Part shown: piece by piece, positions 18,662 to 27,346 of the stretch
How the letters are laid out: every line of letters begins with the position of its first letter
Numbering within the stretch: the first letter of the stretch is position 1
Origin: Frondihabitans sp. 762G35
GTDB taxonomy: Bacteria > Actinomycetota > Actinomycetes > Actinomycetales > Microbacteriaceae
Direction: 5' to 3'
DNA length: 64,000 nucleotides
Assembly: GCF_002074055.1 (NCBI RefSeq)
Contig: NZ_CP014619.1
Span: 2,108,001-2,172,000, forward strand
The notes under the pieces: generated by a model
Seen by the model: only the letters and a program-made list of their open reading frames with translations
The model's database searches: none
Told to the model about the DNA's origin: nothing
Translations under genes and position numbers: made by a program

Positions 18662-19324
18662 ATGACCGAGCGCCTCTACCTCGCCAGCACCTCCCCCGCC
18701 CGGCTGTCGCTCCTGCGGGCCGCCGGCATCGAGCCCGTCCTCATCTCCCCCGGCGTCGACGAGGACGAAGCGGTCGCGCAGGAGTCGGCGCGTCTCGGCC
18801 GCGCCCTGGACGCCACCGAGACGGTCGCCCTCCTGGCCAGGGCCAAGGCCGAAGCGGTCGTGGGCAGCCTCGTCGACGGCCGACCGATCGACGGCTTCAT
18901 TCTCGGCGGCGATTCGGCGTTCGAGATCGAGGGCGAGGTGCTGGGCAAGCCGCACACTCCCGACGTGGCGACCGCCCGCTGGGGACAGATGATCCGCCGG
19001 GGCTCGGGCACCCTGCACTCGGGTCACCACCTCATCGACCACCGCGGCGGTCGGCCCGGACGGGGAGCATCGGCGACCGCCAGCGCCGCCCTCGTCTTCG
19101 CCGACGACGTCACCGACGCGGAGGTCGCGGCCTACGTGGCGTCCGGCGAACCGCTGAAGGTGGCGGGCGCGTTCACGATCGACGGCCTGGCCGCGGCCTT
19201 CATCGAGAGCATCGAGGGGACGCCGAGCGCGGTCGTCGGCCTCTCCGTGCCGGTCCTCCGCCGACTGTTCCGCGAGCACTTCGGGATCGAGTGGCACGCC
19301 CTCTGGAACCGCCGCGGCTTGTGA
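18662..19324 (+). CDS. maf: Maf-like nucleotide pyrophosphatase
   Basis: Maf proteins hydrolyse non-canonical or modified nucleoside triphosphates to monophosphates. The N-terminal signature [19 protein letters not shown] is clear, followed by LARAKAEAV, the active-site [18 protein letters not shown] and [20 protein letters not shown]. The 220-aa length is typical. It sits 79 bp upstream of accA, as in many actinobacterial carboxylase clusters, although no functional link to carboxylation is known. Confidence 0.92.
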   Translation: MTERLYLASTSPARLSLLRAAGIEPVLISPGVDEDEAVAQESARLGRALDATETVALLARAKAEAVVGSLVDGRPIDGFILGGDSAFEIEGEVLGKPHTPDVATARWGQMIRRGSGTLHSGHHLIDHRGGRPGRGASATASAALVFADDVTDAEVAAYVASGEPLKVAGAFTIDGLAAAFIESIEGTPSAVVGLSVPVLRRLFREHFGIEWHALWNRRGL

Positions 19325-19389
19325 CCTTCCTCGCGGCGACGCGGCGAGTTTTTGTGCATGGCATCCAAAGGCGGTTCCCGTCGTACCCC

Positions 19390-19403
19390 TAGGCTTGGGA
19401 TTT
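19390..19403 (+). promoter_or_regulatory. -10 box TAGGCT for leaderless accA
   Basis: TAGGCT at 19390-19395 ends 8 nt before the ATG at 19404. No ribosome-binding site lies between, so the message is probably leaderless. This also argues against the in-frame TTG at 19395 as start. Confidence 0.5.
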
Positions 19404-21164
19404 ATGCCCCGAATTACCAAGGTGCTCATTGCCAACCGCGGAGAGATCGCCGTCCGGGTGATCCGGGCCGCTCGCGACAGCTCCATCGCGTCGGTCGCGG
19501 TGTACGCCGATCAGGACCGCGACGCCCTCCACGCCCGCCTCGCCGACGAGGCCTACGCGCTGGACGGCACCACGAGCGCCGACACGTACCTCGTGATCGA
19601 CAAGATCCTGTCGATCGCCCGCCGCTCCGGCGCCGACGCCGTCCACCCCGGCTACGGCTTCCTCGCCGAGAACGCCGACTTCGCGCGCGCCGTCACCTCG
19701 GCGGGCCTCACCTGGATCGGACCGTCGCCCGACGCCATCGAGAAGCTCGGCGACAAGGTCTCCGCCCGGCACATCGCCGAGCGCGTGGGTGCGCCCCTCG
19801 CCCCCGGCACCCTGAACCCCGTGGCGGGAGCCGACGAGGTCCTCGACTTCGTCGACACCCACGGCCTCCCCGTCGCCATCAAGGCGGCCTTCGGCGGCGG
19901 CGGCCGAGGCCTCAAGGTCGCCCGCACCCGCGAGGAGGTCCCGGAACTGTTCGACTCCGCCACCCGCGAGGCCATCGCCGCCTTCGGCCGGGGGGAGTGC
20001 TTCGTCGAGAAGTACCTCGACAAACCGCGCCACGTCGAGACCCAGTGCCTCGCCGACGAGCACGGCAACGTCGTCGTCGTCTCCACCCGCGACTGCTCGC
20101 TCCAGCGCCGCCACCAGAAGCTCGTCGAGGAGGCGCCCGCCCCCTTCCTCACCGACGAGCAGACGACCAAGCTCTACGAGGCCTCGAAGGCGATCCTGCG
20201 CGAGGTCGGCTACGTCGGTGCCGGAACGTGCGAGTTCCTCATCGGCCAGGACGGCACCGTGTCCTTCCTCGAGGTCAACACGCGCCTCCAGGTCGAGCAC
20301 CCCGTCTCCGAGGAGGTCACCGGCATCGACCTCGTCCGCGAGCAGTTCCGCCTCGCCGAGGGCGGCGTCCTCGACTACGACGACCCGACGCCCACCGCGC
20401 ACTCCTTCGAGTTCCGCATCAACGGCGAGGACGCCGGTCGCGGCTTCATGCCCGCGCCCGGCCCGATCCACGTCTTCAAGGCGCCCGGCGGCCCCGGCAT
20501 CCGGGTCGACTCCGGGGTCCAGGCGGGCGACGAGATCAGCGGCTCCTTCGACTCGCTCCTGGCGAAGCTGATCGTCACCGGCGCCACCCGCGAGGACGCC
20601 CTCGAGCGCTCGCGCCGGGCCCTCGCCGAGTTCGAGGTCGCCGGCCTCCCCACCGTGCTCCCGTTCCACCGCGCGATCGTCGACGACCCGGCCTTCGCGC
20701 CCGAGGGCGGCGAGCCGTTCTCGATCTTCACCCGCTGGATCGAGACCGAGTTCGACAACCGCATCGAGCCCTGGAGCGGCGAGGCCGAGAGCCCCCGCGC
20801 GGCTCCGGCCCGCAACACCGTCGTCGTGGAGGTCAGCGGCAAGCGGATCGAGGTGACGCTGCCGTCGTCGCTCGGCGCGCGCGCGGCCGCCCCCGTCGCT
20901 CCGCCCCGGCGCCGTTCCTCCGGTCGGGCGACCGCCGCCGTCGCCACGGGGAACGCCGTGAAGGCTCCCATGCAGGCGACCGTCGTGAAGCTCGCCGTGG
21001 AGGAGGGGCAGCACGTCGTGAAGGGCGATCTCGTCCTGGTGCTCGAGGCCATGAAGATGGAGCAGCCGGTCGCGGCCCATCGCGACGGCACCGTCTCGGG
21101 GATCGACGCCGCCGTCGGCAGCACCGTCTCGTCGGGCCACGTGCTCCTCACCATCGAGGACTGA
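19404..21164 (+). CDS. accA: Acyl-CoA carboxylase alpha subunit (biotin carboxylase plus biotin carrier)
   Basis: The alpha subunit carboxylates its own biotin with ATP and bicarbonate and hands the carboxyl group to the AccD subunit. Biotin carboxylase comes first: [20 protein letters not shown], the ATP-grasp loop [14 protein letters not shown], and [18 protein letters not shown]. After a proline/alanine-rich linker (residues 470-515) the biotinyl domain ends the protein, with the acceptor lysine in [11 protein letters not shown]. The 586-aa length is normal. The BirA ligase that would biotinylate this lysine is encoded 13 kb to the left. Confidence 0.96.
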   Translation: MPRITKVLIANRGEIAVRVIRAARDSSIASVAVYADQDRDALHARLADEAYALDGTTSADTYLVIDKILSIARRSGADAVHPGYGFLAENADFARAVTSAGLTWIGPSPDAIEKLGDKVSARHIAERVGAPLAPGTLNPVAGADEVLDFVDTHGLPVAIKAAFGGGGRGLKVARTREEVPELFDSATREAIAAFGRGECFVEKYLDKPRHVETQCLADEHGNVVVVSTRDCSLQRRHQKLVEEAPAPFLTDEQTTKLYEASKAILREVGYVGAGTCEFLIGQDGTVSFLEVNTRLQVEHPVSEEVTGIDLVREQFRLAEGGVLDYDDPTPTAHSFEFRINGEDAGRGFMPAPGPIHVFKAPGGPGIRVDSGVQAGDEISGSFDSLLAKLIVTGATREDALERSRRALAEFEVAGLPTVLPFHRAIVDDPAFAPEGGEPFSIFTRWIETEFDNRIEPWSGEAESPRAAPARNTVVVEVSGKRIEVTLPSSLGARAAAPVAPPRRRSSGRATAAVATGNAVKAPMQATVVKLAVEEGQHVVKGDLVLVLEAMKMEQPVAAHRDGTVSGIDAAVGSTVSSGHVLLTIED

Positions 21165-21179
21165 CGCCCGCGGCCGGCG

Positions 21180-21198
21180 GGCGCCCTTCATGGGCGCC
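21180..21198 (+). terminator. Hairpin downstream of accA
   Basis: GGCGCCC (21180-21186) and GGGCGCC (21192-21198) form a GC-only stem with a TTCAT loop, beginning 15 bp after the accA stop. There is no U-tract, so this is only a possible terminator. Confidence 0.35.
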
Positions 21199-21219
21199 GG
21201 CCCGTCGGCACACGCGCCC

Positions 21220-21273
21220 GCGCCGGTGGGCTCCCTCGCGTCCGCGCCGGTGGGCTCCCTCGCGTCCGCGCCG
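21220..21273. repeat. 24-bp tandem repeat, just over two copies
   Basis: Two identical 24-bp units lie at 21220-21243 and 21244-21267, starting GCGCCGGTGGGCTCCC, with a third partial unit (GCGCCG). They fall in the gap between the convergent accA and AbiEi-like genes. Confidence 0.8.
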
Positions 21274-21405
21274 AAGCACGAACGCTTCAGCAGGACGACA
21301 CTCCTCCACCGCAGGAACCTGTGCCCGCGACGGACGATTCAGCAGGAGAAGAGCCGACTTCGGCTGATATTGCAGGAGCCGTCGGAGAAAACTCCTGCTC
21401 AAGCA

Positions 21406-22269
21406 TCAGCTCGGGCCGAGCCCTGCCGTCGCGATTCCCGCCAGAATCATCCGCTCGACCCACGGCCACTGGTCGCAGACCTGAAGGGCCGTGAATCTCA
21501 GCGGAACGAACCCCCGAACGCGAGCCTCGGAGTCGCGGCGACGATCGTCGGCGAACCGCTCCGGGCTGGAGTGGAACCGATAACCGTCGAGCTCGATGAT
21601 CACGCGCGTACCGACCACGCGGAGGTCGACGAGGCCGACACCGTCGATCCTGCTCTGCATCTCCATCTGGAGTCCGCAGCCTTCCAGCCGCTGCCGCGCG
21701 ATCGATTCGACGCCCGAGGCGGCCCCGACCCGGGCCCGCAGCACGATGTCGTGCCTGTGCGGATCGTGTTGCAGCCTCTCGAGGAGCGAGCGGCGATCGA
21801 CGATGCGGGCGGTCAATGCCGTCTCCACGACCGCCACGCCGGTCGCGCGATCGTGCCAGCGGAGAACCTGCAGGATGCAGCGCTGGGCGCTCACTCTCCA
21901 GCACCATCTGGTCTCGCTCGGATCGTCGTTCCACCGCACCAGATCGGGGGCGTCCCGACTCGCTCCCCGCGACACGAGTGAGCGGCCCGAGGCGGAGCCG
22001 GGGAGCGAGATCACCAGCGAGTCGGACCAACCGCCCCACAACCCGAAGCTCCGAGCCGCACTCAGCTCGGCCAGTCGTCCACCGAGCCGGACGGCCCGAA
22101 GTCCGGCAGGATCGGCCGACGGCAGCGCGTAGACACCGCGACGTGGACGGAGCAGACGCCCACCGTCGACGAGCGCCTTCAATCGTTTCGAGGTTGCGCC
22201 CGCGTCGATCAGTTGTCGGTACGTCGCGAAACCGCCGCCGCGCCAGAGGACGCTCTGAAGGGGACCCAT
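21406..22269 (-). CDS. AbiEi-like winged-helix plus DUF559/VSR-like nuclease-fold protein
   Basis: The 287-aa protein starts with a winged-helix region resembling type IV antitoxin AbiEi (FATYRQLIDAGATSKRLKALVDGGRLLRPRRGVYALP). Its C terminus looks like a DUF559/very-short-patch-repair fold, with VDLRVVGTRVIIELDGYRFHSS carrying the D...E-x-D acidic pattern of PD-(D/E)XK nucleases. Such orphan proteins are common in Microbacteriaceae genomes and no function is proven. There is no adjacent AbiEii-type toxin. I chose the ATG at 22269 because the domain begins there. The base composition is slightly less GC-rich than the neighbours. Confidence 0.65.
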   Translation of the reverse strand: MGPLQSVLWRGGGFATYRQLIDAGATSKRLKALVDGGRLLRPRRGVYALPSADPAGLRAVRLGGRLAELSAARSFGLWGGWSDSLVISLPGSASGRSLVSRGASRDAPDLVRWNDDPSETRWCWRVSAQRCILQVLRWHDRATGVAVVETALTARIVDRRSLLERLQHDPHRHDIVLRARVGAASGVESIARQRLEGCGLQMEMQSRIDGVGLVDLRVVGTRVIIELDGYRFHSSPERFADDRRRDSEARVRGFVPLRFTALQVCDQWPWVERMILAGIATAGLGPS

Positions 22270-22373
22270 CCCGCCATCCTGACGAGGCGGCCGGCCTTGC
22301 GAGCTCCGTGAAAGTCGGCCCGGGGACAACCCGTTCGCGCACGGCACCTGTGGAGGAGAGGCAGCCGGAGGCG

Positions 22374-23810
22374 TCAGTTGACGATGTGCATCGCCCTCGC
22401 CGCGTCGGCGATCGAGCCGGAGAGGGACGGGTAGACCGTGAAGGCCCGAGCGACCTGGTCGACCGTGAGACGATGCTCGACCGCGAGGGCCAGGGGGAAG
22501 ATCAGTTCGGACGCCTTGGGCGCCACGATGACGCCGCCGATGACCGTGCCGGAGCCGGTCCGGGCGAAGATCTTGACGAAGCCGTCGCGGATGCCCATCA
22601 TCTTGGCTCGCGGATTGGCCGCGAGGGGCAGCTTGTAGATCTCGCCCTGGGCCACGCCGTCCTCGATCTGCTTCTGGGTCCAGCCGACGGTGGCGATCTC
22701 GGGCTGGGTGAAGATGTTCGACGTGACGTTCCGGAGCTCGATCGGCGTGACGGCGTCGCCCATGGAGTGGAAGACCGCGGTGCGCCCCTGCATGGAGGCG
22801 ACCGACGCGAGCGGCAGGAAATCGCTGCAGTCGCCGGCCGCGTAGACGGACGGCACCGAGGTGCGCGCAACGCGGTTCACGCGGATGTGCCCCGAGTCGG
22901 CCAGCTGGATCCCGGCCTCCTCCAGACCGATGCCGGAGGTGTTGGGGATGGAGCCGACGGCGAGGAGGCAGTGGCTCCCGTGGAGGAGACGACCGTCGGT
23001 GAGCGTGGCGACCACGCCGTCGTCGGTCCGCTCGACCGACTCGGCCCGCGACTTCGACAGGACCGTCATGCCGTTGCGGGTGAAGACGTCCTCGATGACG
23101 CGCGCGGCGTCGGCGTCCTCTCCCGGCAGCACCTGGTCGCGGCTGGAGACGAGCGTGACCTTCGAGCCGAGGGCAGTGTAGGCGCTGGCGAACTCCGCCC
23201 CGGTCACGCCCGAGCCGACCACGATGAGATGGTCGGGCACGGTCTTCAGCGTGTAGAGCTGGGTCCAGGTCAGGATGCGCTCGCCGTCGGGCCTCGCCGA
23301 GTCGAGTTCGCGCGGCCTCGCGCCGACGCTGACGACGACCGTGTCGGCCTCGATCTCGTCGAAGTCGGTGCTCCCGGTGCCGCCGCCGGTCGACACGACG
23401 ATGCGCGATGGGCCGTCGAGTCGCCCGTGCCCCTGGACGATCCGCACGCCGGACCGGATGAGCTCGGCCTTCATGTCTTCGGACTGCTGCCGCGCGAGCC
23501 GCAGGAGCCGCTCGTTGACCGCCTGCAGGTTGACGGCCACCTGCGGCCGCACGGGCCGACCGTTCTCGCCGCGGGTGAAGAACTGGACGCCCAGGTCGGC
23601 GGCCTCGCCGATGGCGTTGCTCGCCTCCGCCGTCGCGATGAGCGTCTTCGACGGGACGACGTCGGTGATGACGGCGGAGCCGCCGACCCCGATCCGCTCC
23701 ACGAGGGTGACGTCGGCGCCGAGCTGCGCGCCGCTCAGAGCGGCCTCGTAGCCGCCGGGACCCCCGCCGAGGATCGCCAGGCGCTGCTTCCGCTCGAACT
23801 CGTAGCTCAT
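22374..23810 (-). CDS. lpdA: NAD(P)H-quinone dehydrogenase, LpdA-type flavoprotein
   Basis: This 478-aa protein has the fold of dihydrolipoyl dehydrogenase: FAD motif LAILGGGPGGYEAAL, NAD motif VVGSGVTGAEFASAY and YAAGDCSDFLPLASVA. The redox-active CxxxxC is missing; the corresponding stretch reads GGSAVITDVVPSKTLI. This is the actinobacterial LpdA pattern, and known members reduce quinones with NAD(P)H rather than lipoamide. The ATG at 23810 is supported by a GATAAT box that ends 6 nt upstream. It is divergent from punA. Confidence 0.88.
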   Translation of the reverse strand: MSYEFERKQRLAILGGGPGGYEAALSGAQLGADVTLVERIGVGGSAVITDVVPSKTLIATAEASNAIGEAADLGVQFFTRGENGRPVRPQVAVNLQAVNERLLRLARQQSEDMKAELIRSGVRIVQGHGRLDGPSRIVVSTGGGTGSTDFDEIEADTVVVSVGARPRELDSARPDGERILTWTQLYTLKTVPDHLIVVGSGVTGAEFASAYTALGSKVTLVSSRDQVLPGEDADAARVIEDVFTRNGMTVLSKSRAESVERTDDGVVATLTDGRLLHGSHCLLAVGSIPNTSGIGLEEAGIQLADSGHIRVNRVARTSVPSVYAAGDCSDFLPLASVASMQGRTAVFHSMGDAVTPIELRNVTSNIFTQPEIATVGWTQKQIEDGVAQGEIYKLPLAANPRAKMMGIRDGFVKIFARTGSGTVIGGVIVAPKASELIFPLALAVEHRLTVDQVARAFTVYPSLSGSIADAARAMHIVN

Positions 23811-23952
23811 GGCTCCATTATCGGGGGAAGCGGCACGGGGACCGGACGCGGGATCGGCGCCTGTGGACAACTCGGACCCGACCGACGCTCGGTCCGGGAC
23901 ACCCTGTGGACAGATCCTGCAGCCCCTTCCGGTCGCCTCTAGAGTGGTTCGC
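23811..23952. promoter_or_regulatory. Divergent leaderless promoters of lpdA and punA
   Basis: On the minus strand GATAAT (23822-23817) ends 6 nt before the lpdA ATG. On the plus strand TAGAGT (23940-23945) ends 7 nt before the punA ATG at 23953. Neither gene has a visible Shine-Dalgarno sequence. Confidence 0.55.
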
Positions 23953-24786
23953 ATGCCTTCGACCCACACGAATCCCCTCGACGACCCCACGGCCGATCCC
24001 TTCGAGATCGCGCGCACCGCAGCCGCCGAGATCGCCGACGCGACGGGTGTCGCCTCCCACGACATCGCACTGACCCTGGGCAGCGGGTGGGCGAAGGCGG
24101 CCGACCTCCTCGGCGAGACCGTCGCCGAGATCCCCGCGACCGAGATCACCGGCTTCAGCGCCTCCGCGGTCGTCGGGCACACCGGCTCGCTGCGGAGCGT
24201 CCGCCTCCCCGACGGGCGACACGCCCTGGTCATCGGCGCCCGCACCCATTACTACGAGGGTCACGGCGTGCGCCGCGTGGTCCACAGCGTGCGCACGGCC
24301 GCCGCGACGGGTGCCCGCACCATGGTCCTGACGAACGGTGCCGGCGGCATCAAGGAGCACTGGAAGCCCGGCACGCCGGTCCTCATCAGCGACCACATCA
24401 ACCTCACGGCCGACTCTCCTCTCGAGGGGGCGACCTTCATCGACCTCACCGACCTCTACTCGTCGCGCCTCCGCGACGTCGCGCGCTCGATCGACCCCTC
24501 CCTCGACGAGGGCGTCTACACGCAGTTCCGCGGCCCGCACTACGAGACGCCCGCCGAGGTGCAGATGGCGAAGGCCATCGGCGGTCACATCGTGGGCATG
24601 TCGACGAGCCTGGAGGCCATCGCGGCCCGCCAGGCGGGCATGGAGATCCTCGGCTTCTCGCTGATCACGAATCTCGCCGCGGGCATCCAGAAGACGCCGC
24701 TGAGCCACACCGAGGTCATCCAGGCCGGCAAAGACGCCGAACCCGTCATCAGCGACCTCCTCGCACGCGTGGTGAGGGCCCTGTGA
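23953..24786 (+). CDS. punA: Purine-nucleoside phosphorylase
   Basis: It splits purine nucleosides with phosphate into the base and (deoxy)ribose-1-phosphate. Motifs of the trimeric class are present: IALTLGSGWAKAADLL with the phosphate-binding serine, then HYYEGHG, LTNGAGGI, YTQFRGPHYETPAE, and MSTSLEAIAARQAGM followed by ITNLAAG. The 277-aa length is normal. The stop overlaps the following mutase gene by 4 bp, so ribose-1-phosphate made here can be converted to the 5-phosphate by the next product. Confidence 0.94.
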   Translation: MPSTHTNPLDDPTADPFEIARTAAAEIADATGVASHDIALTLGSGWAKAADLLGETVAEIPATEITGFSASAVVGHTGSLRSVRLPDGRHALVIGARTHYYEGHGVRRVVHSVRTAAATGARTMVLTNGAGGIKEHWKPGTPVLISDHINLTADSPLEGATFIDLTDLYSSRLRDVARSIDPSLDEGVYTQFRGPHYETPAEVQMAKAIGGHIVGMSTSLEAIAARQAGMEILGFSLITNLAAGIQKTPLSHTEVIQAGKDAEPVISDLLARVVRAL

Positions 24787-26492
24787 CGACCGTCTCCACC
24801 GGCGTCGTGTCCGCCGCCGAGGGCTGGCTCGCGCAGGATCCCGACCCCGAGACCCGAGACGAGCTCACCGCCCTCCTCGCGCGGGTCTCCGACGGCGACG
24901 CCGACTCCGCCGCCGAGCTCGCCGACCGATTCGCCTCACGCCTCCAGTTCGGCACCGCCGGGCTCCGGGGCGAGCTCGGAGCGGGCTCGAACCGGATGAA
25001 CCGGGTCCTCGTGGCCCAGGCCGCCGCCGGTTTCGCCGCCTTCCTCGTCCGTCGCGAGGAGAAACCCAGCATCGTCATCGGGTACGACGGCCGCACGAAT
25101 TCCGACGTGTTCGCCAGAGACACCGCCGAGATCATGGCCGCCGCGGGAGTCGCCGCGACCCTGCTCCCCCGCGCCCTGCCGACCCCGGTCCTCGCCTTCG
25201 CCGTCCGCCACCTCGACGCGAGCGCCGGCGTCATGGTGACGGCGAGCCACAACCCGCCGCGCGACAACGGCTACAAGGTCTACCTGGGCGGCGCCGACCA
25301 CGGCTCCCAGATCGTCAGTCCCACCGACGGCGAGATCGCCGAGGAGATCGAGCGCGTCGCCGCCACCACCTCCGTACTCGACCTCTCCCGCTCCGACGAC
25401 TACGCCACCGCGGGCGACGACCTCGTCATGGACTACGTCCGGCTCACGGCGGCCGTCGCCGGCACACCGGCCGGCCGCGAGAAGCAGCCGCGCGTCGTCT
25501 ACACGGCTCTGCACGGGGTCGGCTGGGAGGTCGCTCGCCGCGTCTTCGCGACGGCCGGCTTCACCGAGCCGATCCCGGTCGCCGAGCAGGCGGCCCCCGA
25601 CGCGGCCTTCCCGACCGTCGCCTTCCCCAATCCGGAGGAGCCCGGGGCGATGGACCTCTCCTTCGAGACGGCGACGCGCGTCGGTGCCGACCTCATCCTG
25701 GCCAACGACCCCGACGCCGATCGGCTCGCCGTCGCCATCCCGGGTGCCGGCGGCGCGGCCGACCCGGCGTGGCGTCAGCTCACCGGCAACGAGGTGGGGG
25801 CGCTCCTCGGGTGGCGAGCCGCCGAGCGGCTCACCGCTACTTCGACCACGGGGAGCCTCGCCGCCTCCATCGTCTCCTCGCCCGCACTCCGCGAGGTCGC
25901 TCGACAGTACGACCTCGACTACGTCGACACGCTCACCGGCTTCAAGTGGGTCTCCCGCGTCGACGGTCTGGCCTACGGTTACGAGGAGGCTCTCGGCTAC
26001 CTCGTCGACCCCGCCAAGGTGCGCGACAAGGACGGCATCTCGGCGGCCGTCGACATGCTCGCGCTGGCGTCCGAGCTCGTCACCCAGGGCAGCTCGTTGG
26101 CCGAGCACCTGCGGGCCTTCGACGCGCGCTTCGGGGCGTTCGCCTCGTCCCAGGTCTCGCTCCGCGTCTCCGACCTGAGCGAGATCCCTCGCATCACCTC
26201 GGGCCTCCGCGCCTCCGTCCCGACCGAGATCGGCGTCCACCCGGTGGAGCGGCTCGACGACTTCGCGGAGGGTTTCGAGGGCTTTCCGCCGGGCGACATC
26301 CTGCGATTCTGGCTGTCCGGCGACGAGAGGCACGACGGGGCGAGAGTCATCGTCCGCCCGAGCGGGACCGAGCCGAAGCTCAAGGTCTACATCGACGCCT
26401 GGAGCACGACCGGAGACGCCGTGGCGCGTCGAGAAGCGGCGGACGCGGTCGTGGCCGACCTCGACGCGGGCGTGCGCGAGCTGCTGCGGTAG
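24783..26492 (+). CDS. Phosphosugar mutase (phosphopentomutase/phosphoglucomutase-like)
   Basis: This is an alpha-D-phosphohexomutase superfamily enzyme of the PGM2 type (569 aa). The GTG start overlaps punA. The substrate entry motif FGTAGLRGELGAG, the phosphoserine loop VMVTASHNPPRDNGYKVY, the metal-binding DPDADRLAVA and the phosphate-binding RPSGTEPKLKVY are all visible. PGM2-like enzymes can move phosphate on ribose-1-phosphate. Coupling to purine nucleoside phosphorylase makes a phosphopentomutase role likely, though a phosphomannomutase or phosphoglucomutase role cannot be excluded. Confidence 0.85.
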   Translation: MTTVSTGVVSAAEGWLAQDPDPETRDELTALLARVSDGDADSAAELADRFASRLQFGTAGLRGELGAGSNRMNRVLVAQAAAGFAAFLVRREEKPSIVIGYDGRTNSDVFARDTAEIMAAAGVAATLLPRALPTPVLAFAVRHLDASAGVMVTASHNPPRDNGYKVYLGGADHGSQIVSPTDGEIAEEIERVAATTSVLDLSRSDDYATAGDDLVMDYVRLTAAVAGTPAGREKQPRVVYTALHGVGWEVARRVFATAGFTEPIPVAEQAAPDAAFPTVAFPNPEEPGAMDLSFETATRVGADLILANDPDADRLAVAIPGAGGAADPAWRQLTGNEVGALLGWRAAERLTATSTTGSLAASIVSSPALREVARQYDLDYVDTLTGFKWVSRVDGLAYGYEEALGYLVDPAKVRDKDGISAAVDMLALASELVTQGSSLAEHLRAFDARFGAFASSQVSLRVSDLSEIPRITSGLRASVPTEIGVHPVERLDDFAEGFEGFPPGDILRFWLSGDERHDGARVIVRPSGTEPKLKVYIDAWSTTGDAVARREAADAVVADLDAGVRELLR

Positions 26493-26496
26493 CGCG

Positions 26497-26571
26497 CCGG
26501 CGCGGCGCGCACCGGCGCGGCGCACACCGGCGCGGCGCGCAACGGCGCGGCGCGCAACGGCGCGCTACGCG
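26497..26571. repeat. 15-bp GC-rich tandem repeat, about 4.5 copies
   Basis: Units close to CCGGCGCGGCGCGCA repeat at 26497, 26512, 26527 and 26542, with a partial degenerate copy at 26557. They lie in the 132-bp gap between the convergent mutase and PTS IIB genes. No hairpin terminator with a U-tract is seen. Confidence 0.85.
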
Positions 26572-26624
26572 ATGGCACGTCGGCCGACCCCACGTCAGCG
26601 GATCGCACGCCCACCGACCGCACC

Positions 26625-26897
26625 TCAGCCGAGCGCGCGCTCCAGCTTCTCGGTCAGCTCCTGCTGGTCGAAGAAGTTCTCGATGACGATGACATCGGCG
26701 AACGTCGGCCCGATGGCGTCGACGAACTCCGCCGAGGTGAGGATGACCTGCGCGTCGTCGGCCACCGCCTTGACGCTCCCGATGTCGGCGGCGACGACCT
26801 CGGCCTCGATGTCGAGCTTCTGGAGCACCCGCTCGGCGTTGACCTTGAGGATGCCGCTCGAGCCGATCCCGGCCCCGCAGATGGTGACGATCTTCAC
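26625..26897 (-). CDS. PTS IIB component, ascorbate (SgaB/UlaB)-like
   Basis: The 90-aa protein has the P-loop cysteine of IIB domains right at its start, KIVTICGAGIGSSGILK. The cysteine would carry the phosphoryl group. The GTG at 26897 overlaps the IIA stop (GTGA). The closest style is the ascorbate/galactitol IIB group. No IIC permease gene is adjacent, so the sugar is unknown. It is the last gene of the add-IIA-IIB unit. Confidence 0.8.
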   Translation of the reverse strand: MKIVTICGAGIGSSGILKVNAERVLQKLDIEAEVVAADIGSVKAVADDAQVILTSAEFVDAIGPTFADVIVIENFFDQQELTEKLERALG

Positions 26898-27346
26898 GAC
26901 GACACTCCCATCAGTCTCCGCACCTCGTCGGGCGTCGTGGCGGCTGCCAGAGCCCCGATCCTGCTGGAGTCGTTGAACACGTTGGCGATGTCGGCGATCG
27001 ACTCGAGGTGACCCCCGACCGATTCGACGGCGAGGCCGAGGACGACGCTCACCGGGTCGTTGTGAGGGTGGCCGAACGGCACCGGGGTGGCGAGGGTGAC
27101 GATCGCGAGGCCGGTGGAGAGCACCTGGTCGTCGGGGCGCGCGTGTGCCAGAGCGAGCCCGGGGGCGATCACGACGTAGGGACCGTGCTCGTCGATCATC
27201 CGGATCATCGCGTCGGAGTAGCCGACCTTGGCGGACCCGGACGCGACGAGGGCGTCGCCGACGAGGTGCACGGCGGCTCGCCAGTCGGGCGCCGTCGCAC
27301 CGATGACGATGGCTTCGTCGGGGATCGCGGGGAGCACCATCGTCAC
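26894..27346 (-). CDS. PTS IIA component, ascorbate (SgaA/UlaC)-like
   Basis: The 150-aa protein has the histidine phosphorylation site in APGLALAHARPDDQV and the following TPVPFGHPHNDPV, as in ascorbate and mannitol-type IIA domains. The GTG at 27346 overlaps the adenosine deaminase stop by 4 bp (GTGA); an ATG two codons later is an alternative. With the following IIB it could phosphorylate a IIC encoded elsewhere, or serve a regulatory role that reports PTS status to nucleoside catabolism. The context does not decide between these. Confidence 0.78.
   Translation of the reverse strand: MTMVLPAIPDEAIVIGATAPDWRAAVHLVGDALVASGSAKVGYSDAMIRMIDEHGPYVVIAPGLALAHARPDDQVLSTGLAIVTLATPVPFGHPHNDPVSVVLGLAVESVGGHLESIADIANVFNDSSRIGALAAATTPDEVRRLMGVSS

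Noticed and set aside
21406-22269. Mobile element or restriction system
   Set aside because: No transposase, inverted ends or methylase is present; the gene is a lone AbiEi/DUF559-like protein.
22374-24245. Longer 623-aa form of lpdA
   Set aside because: The extra N-terminal 145 residues overlap the divergent punA gene, lack family similarity, and a GATAAT box sits right before the chosen ATG.
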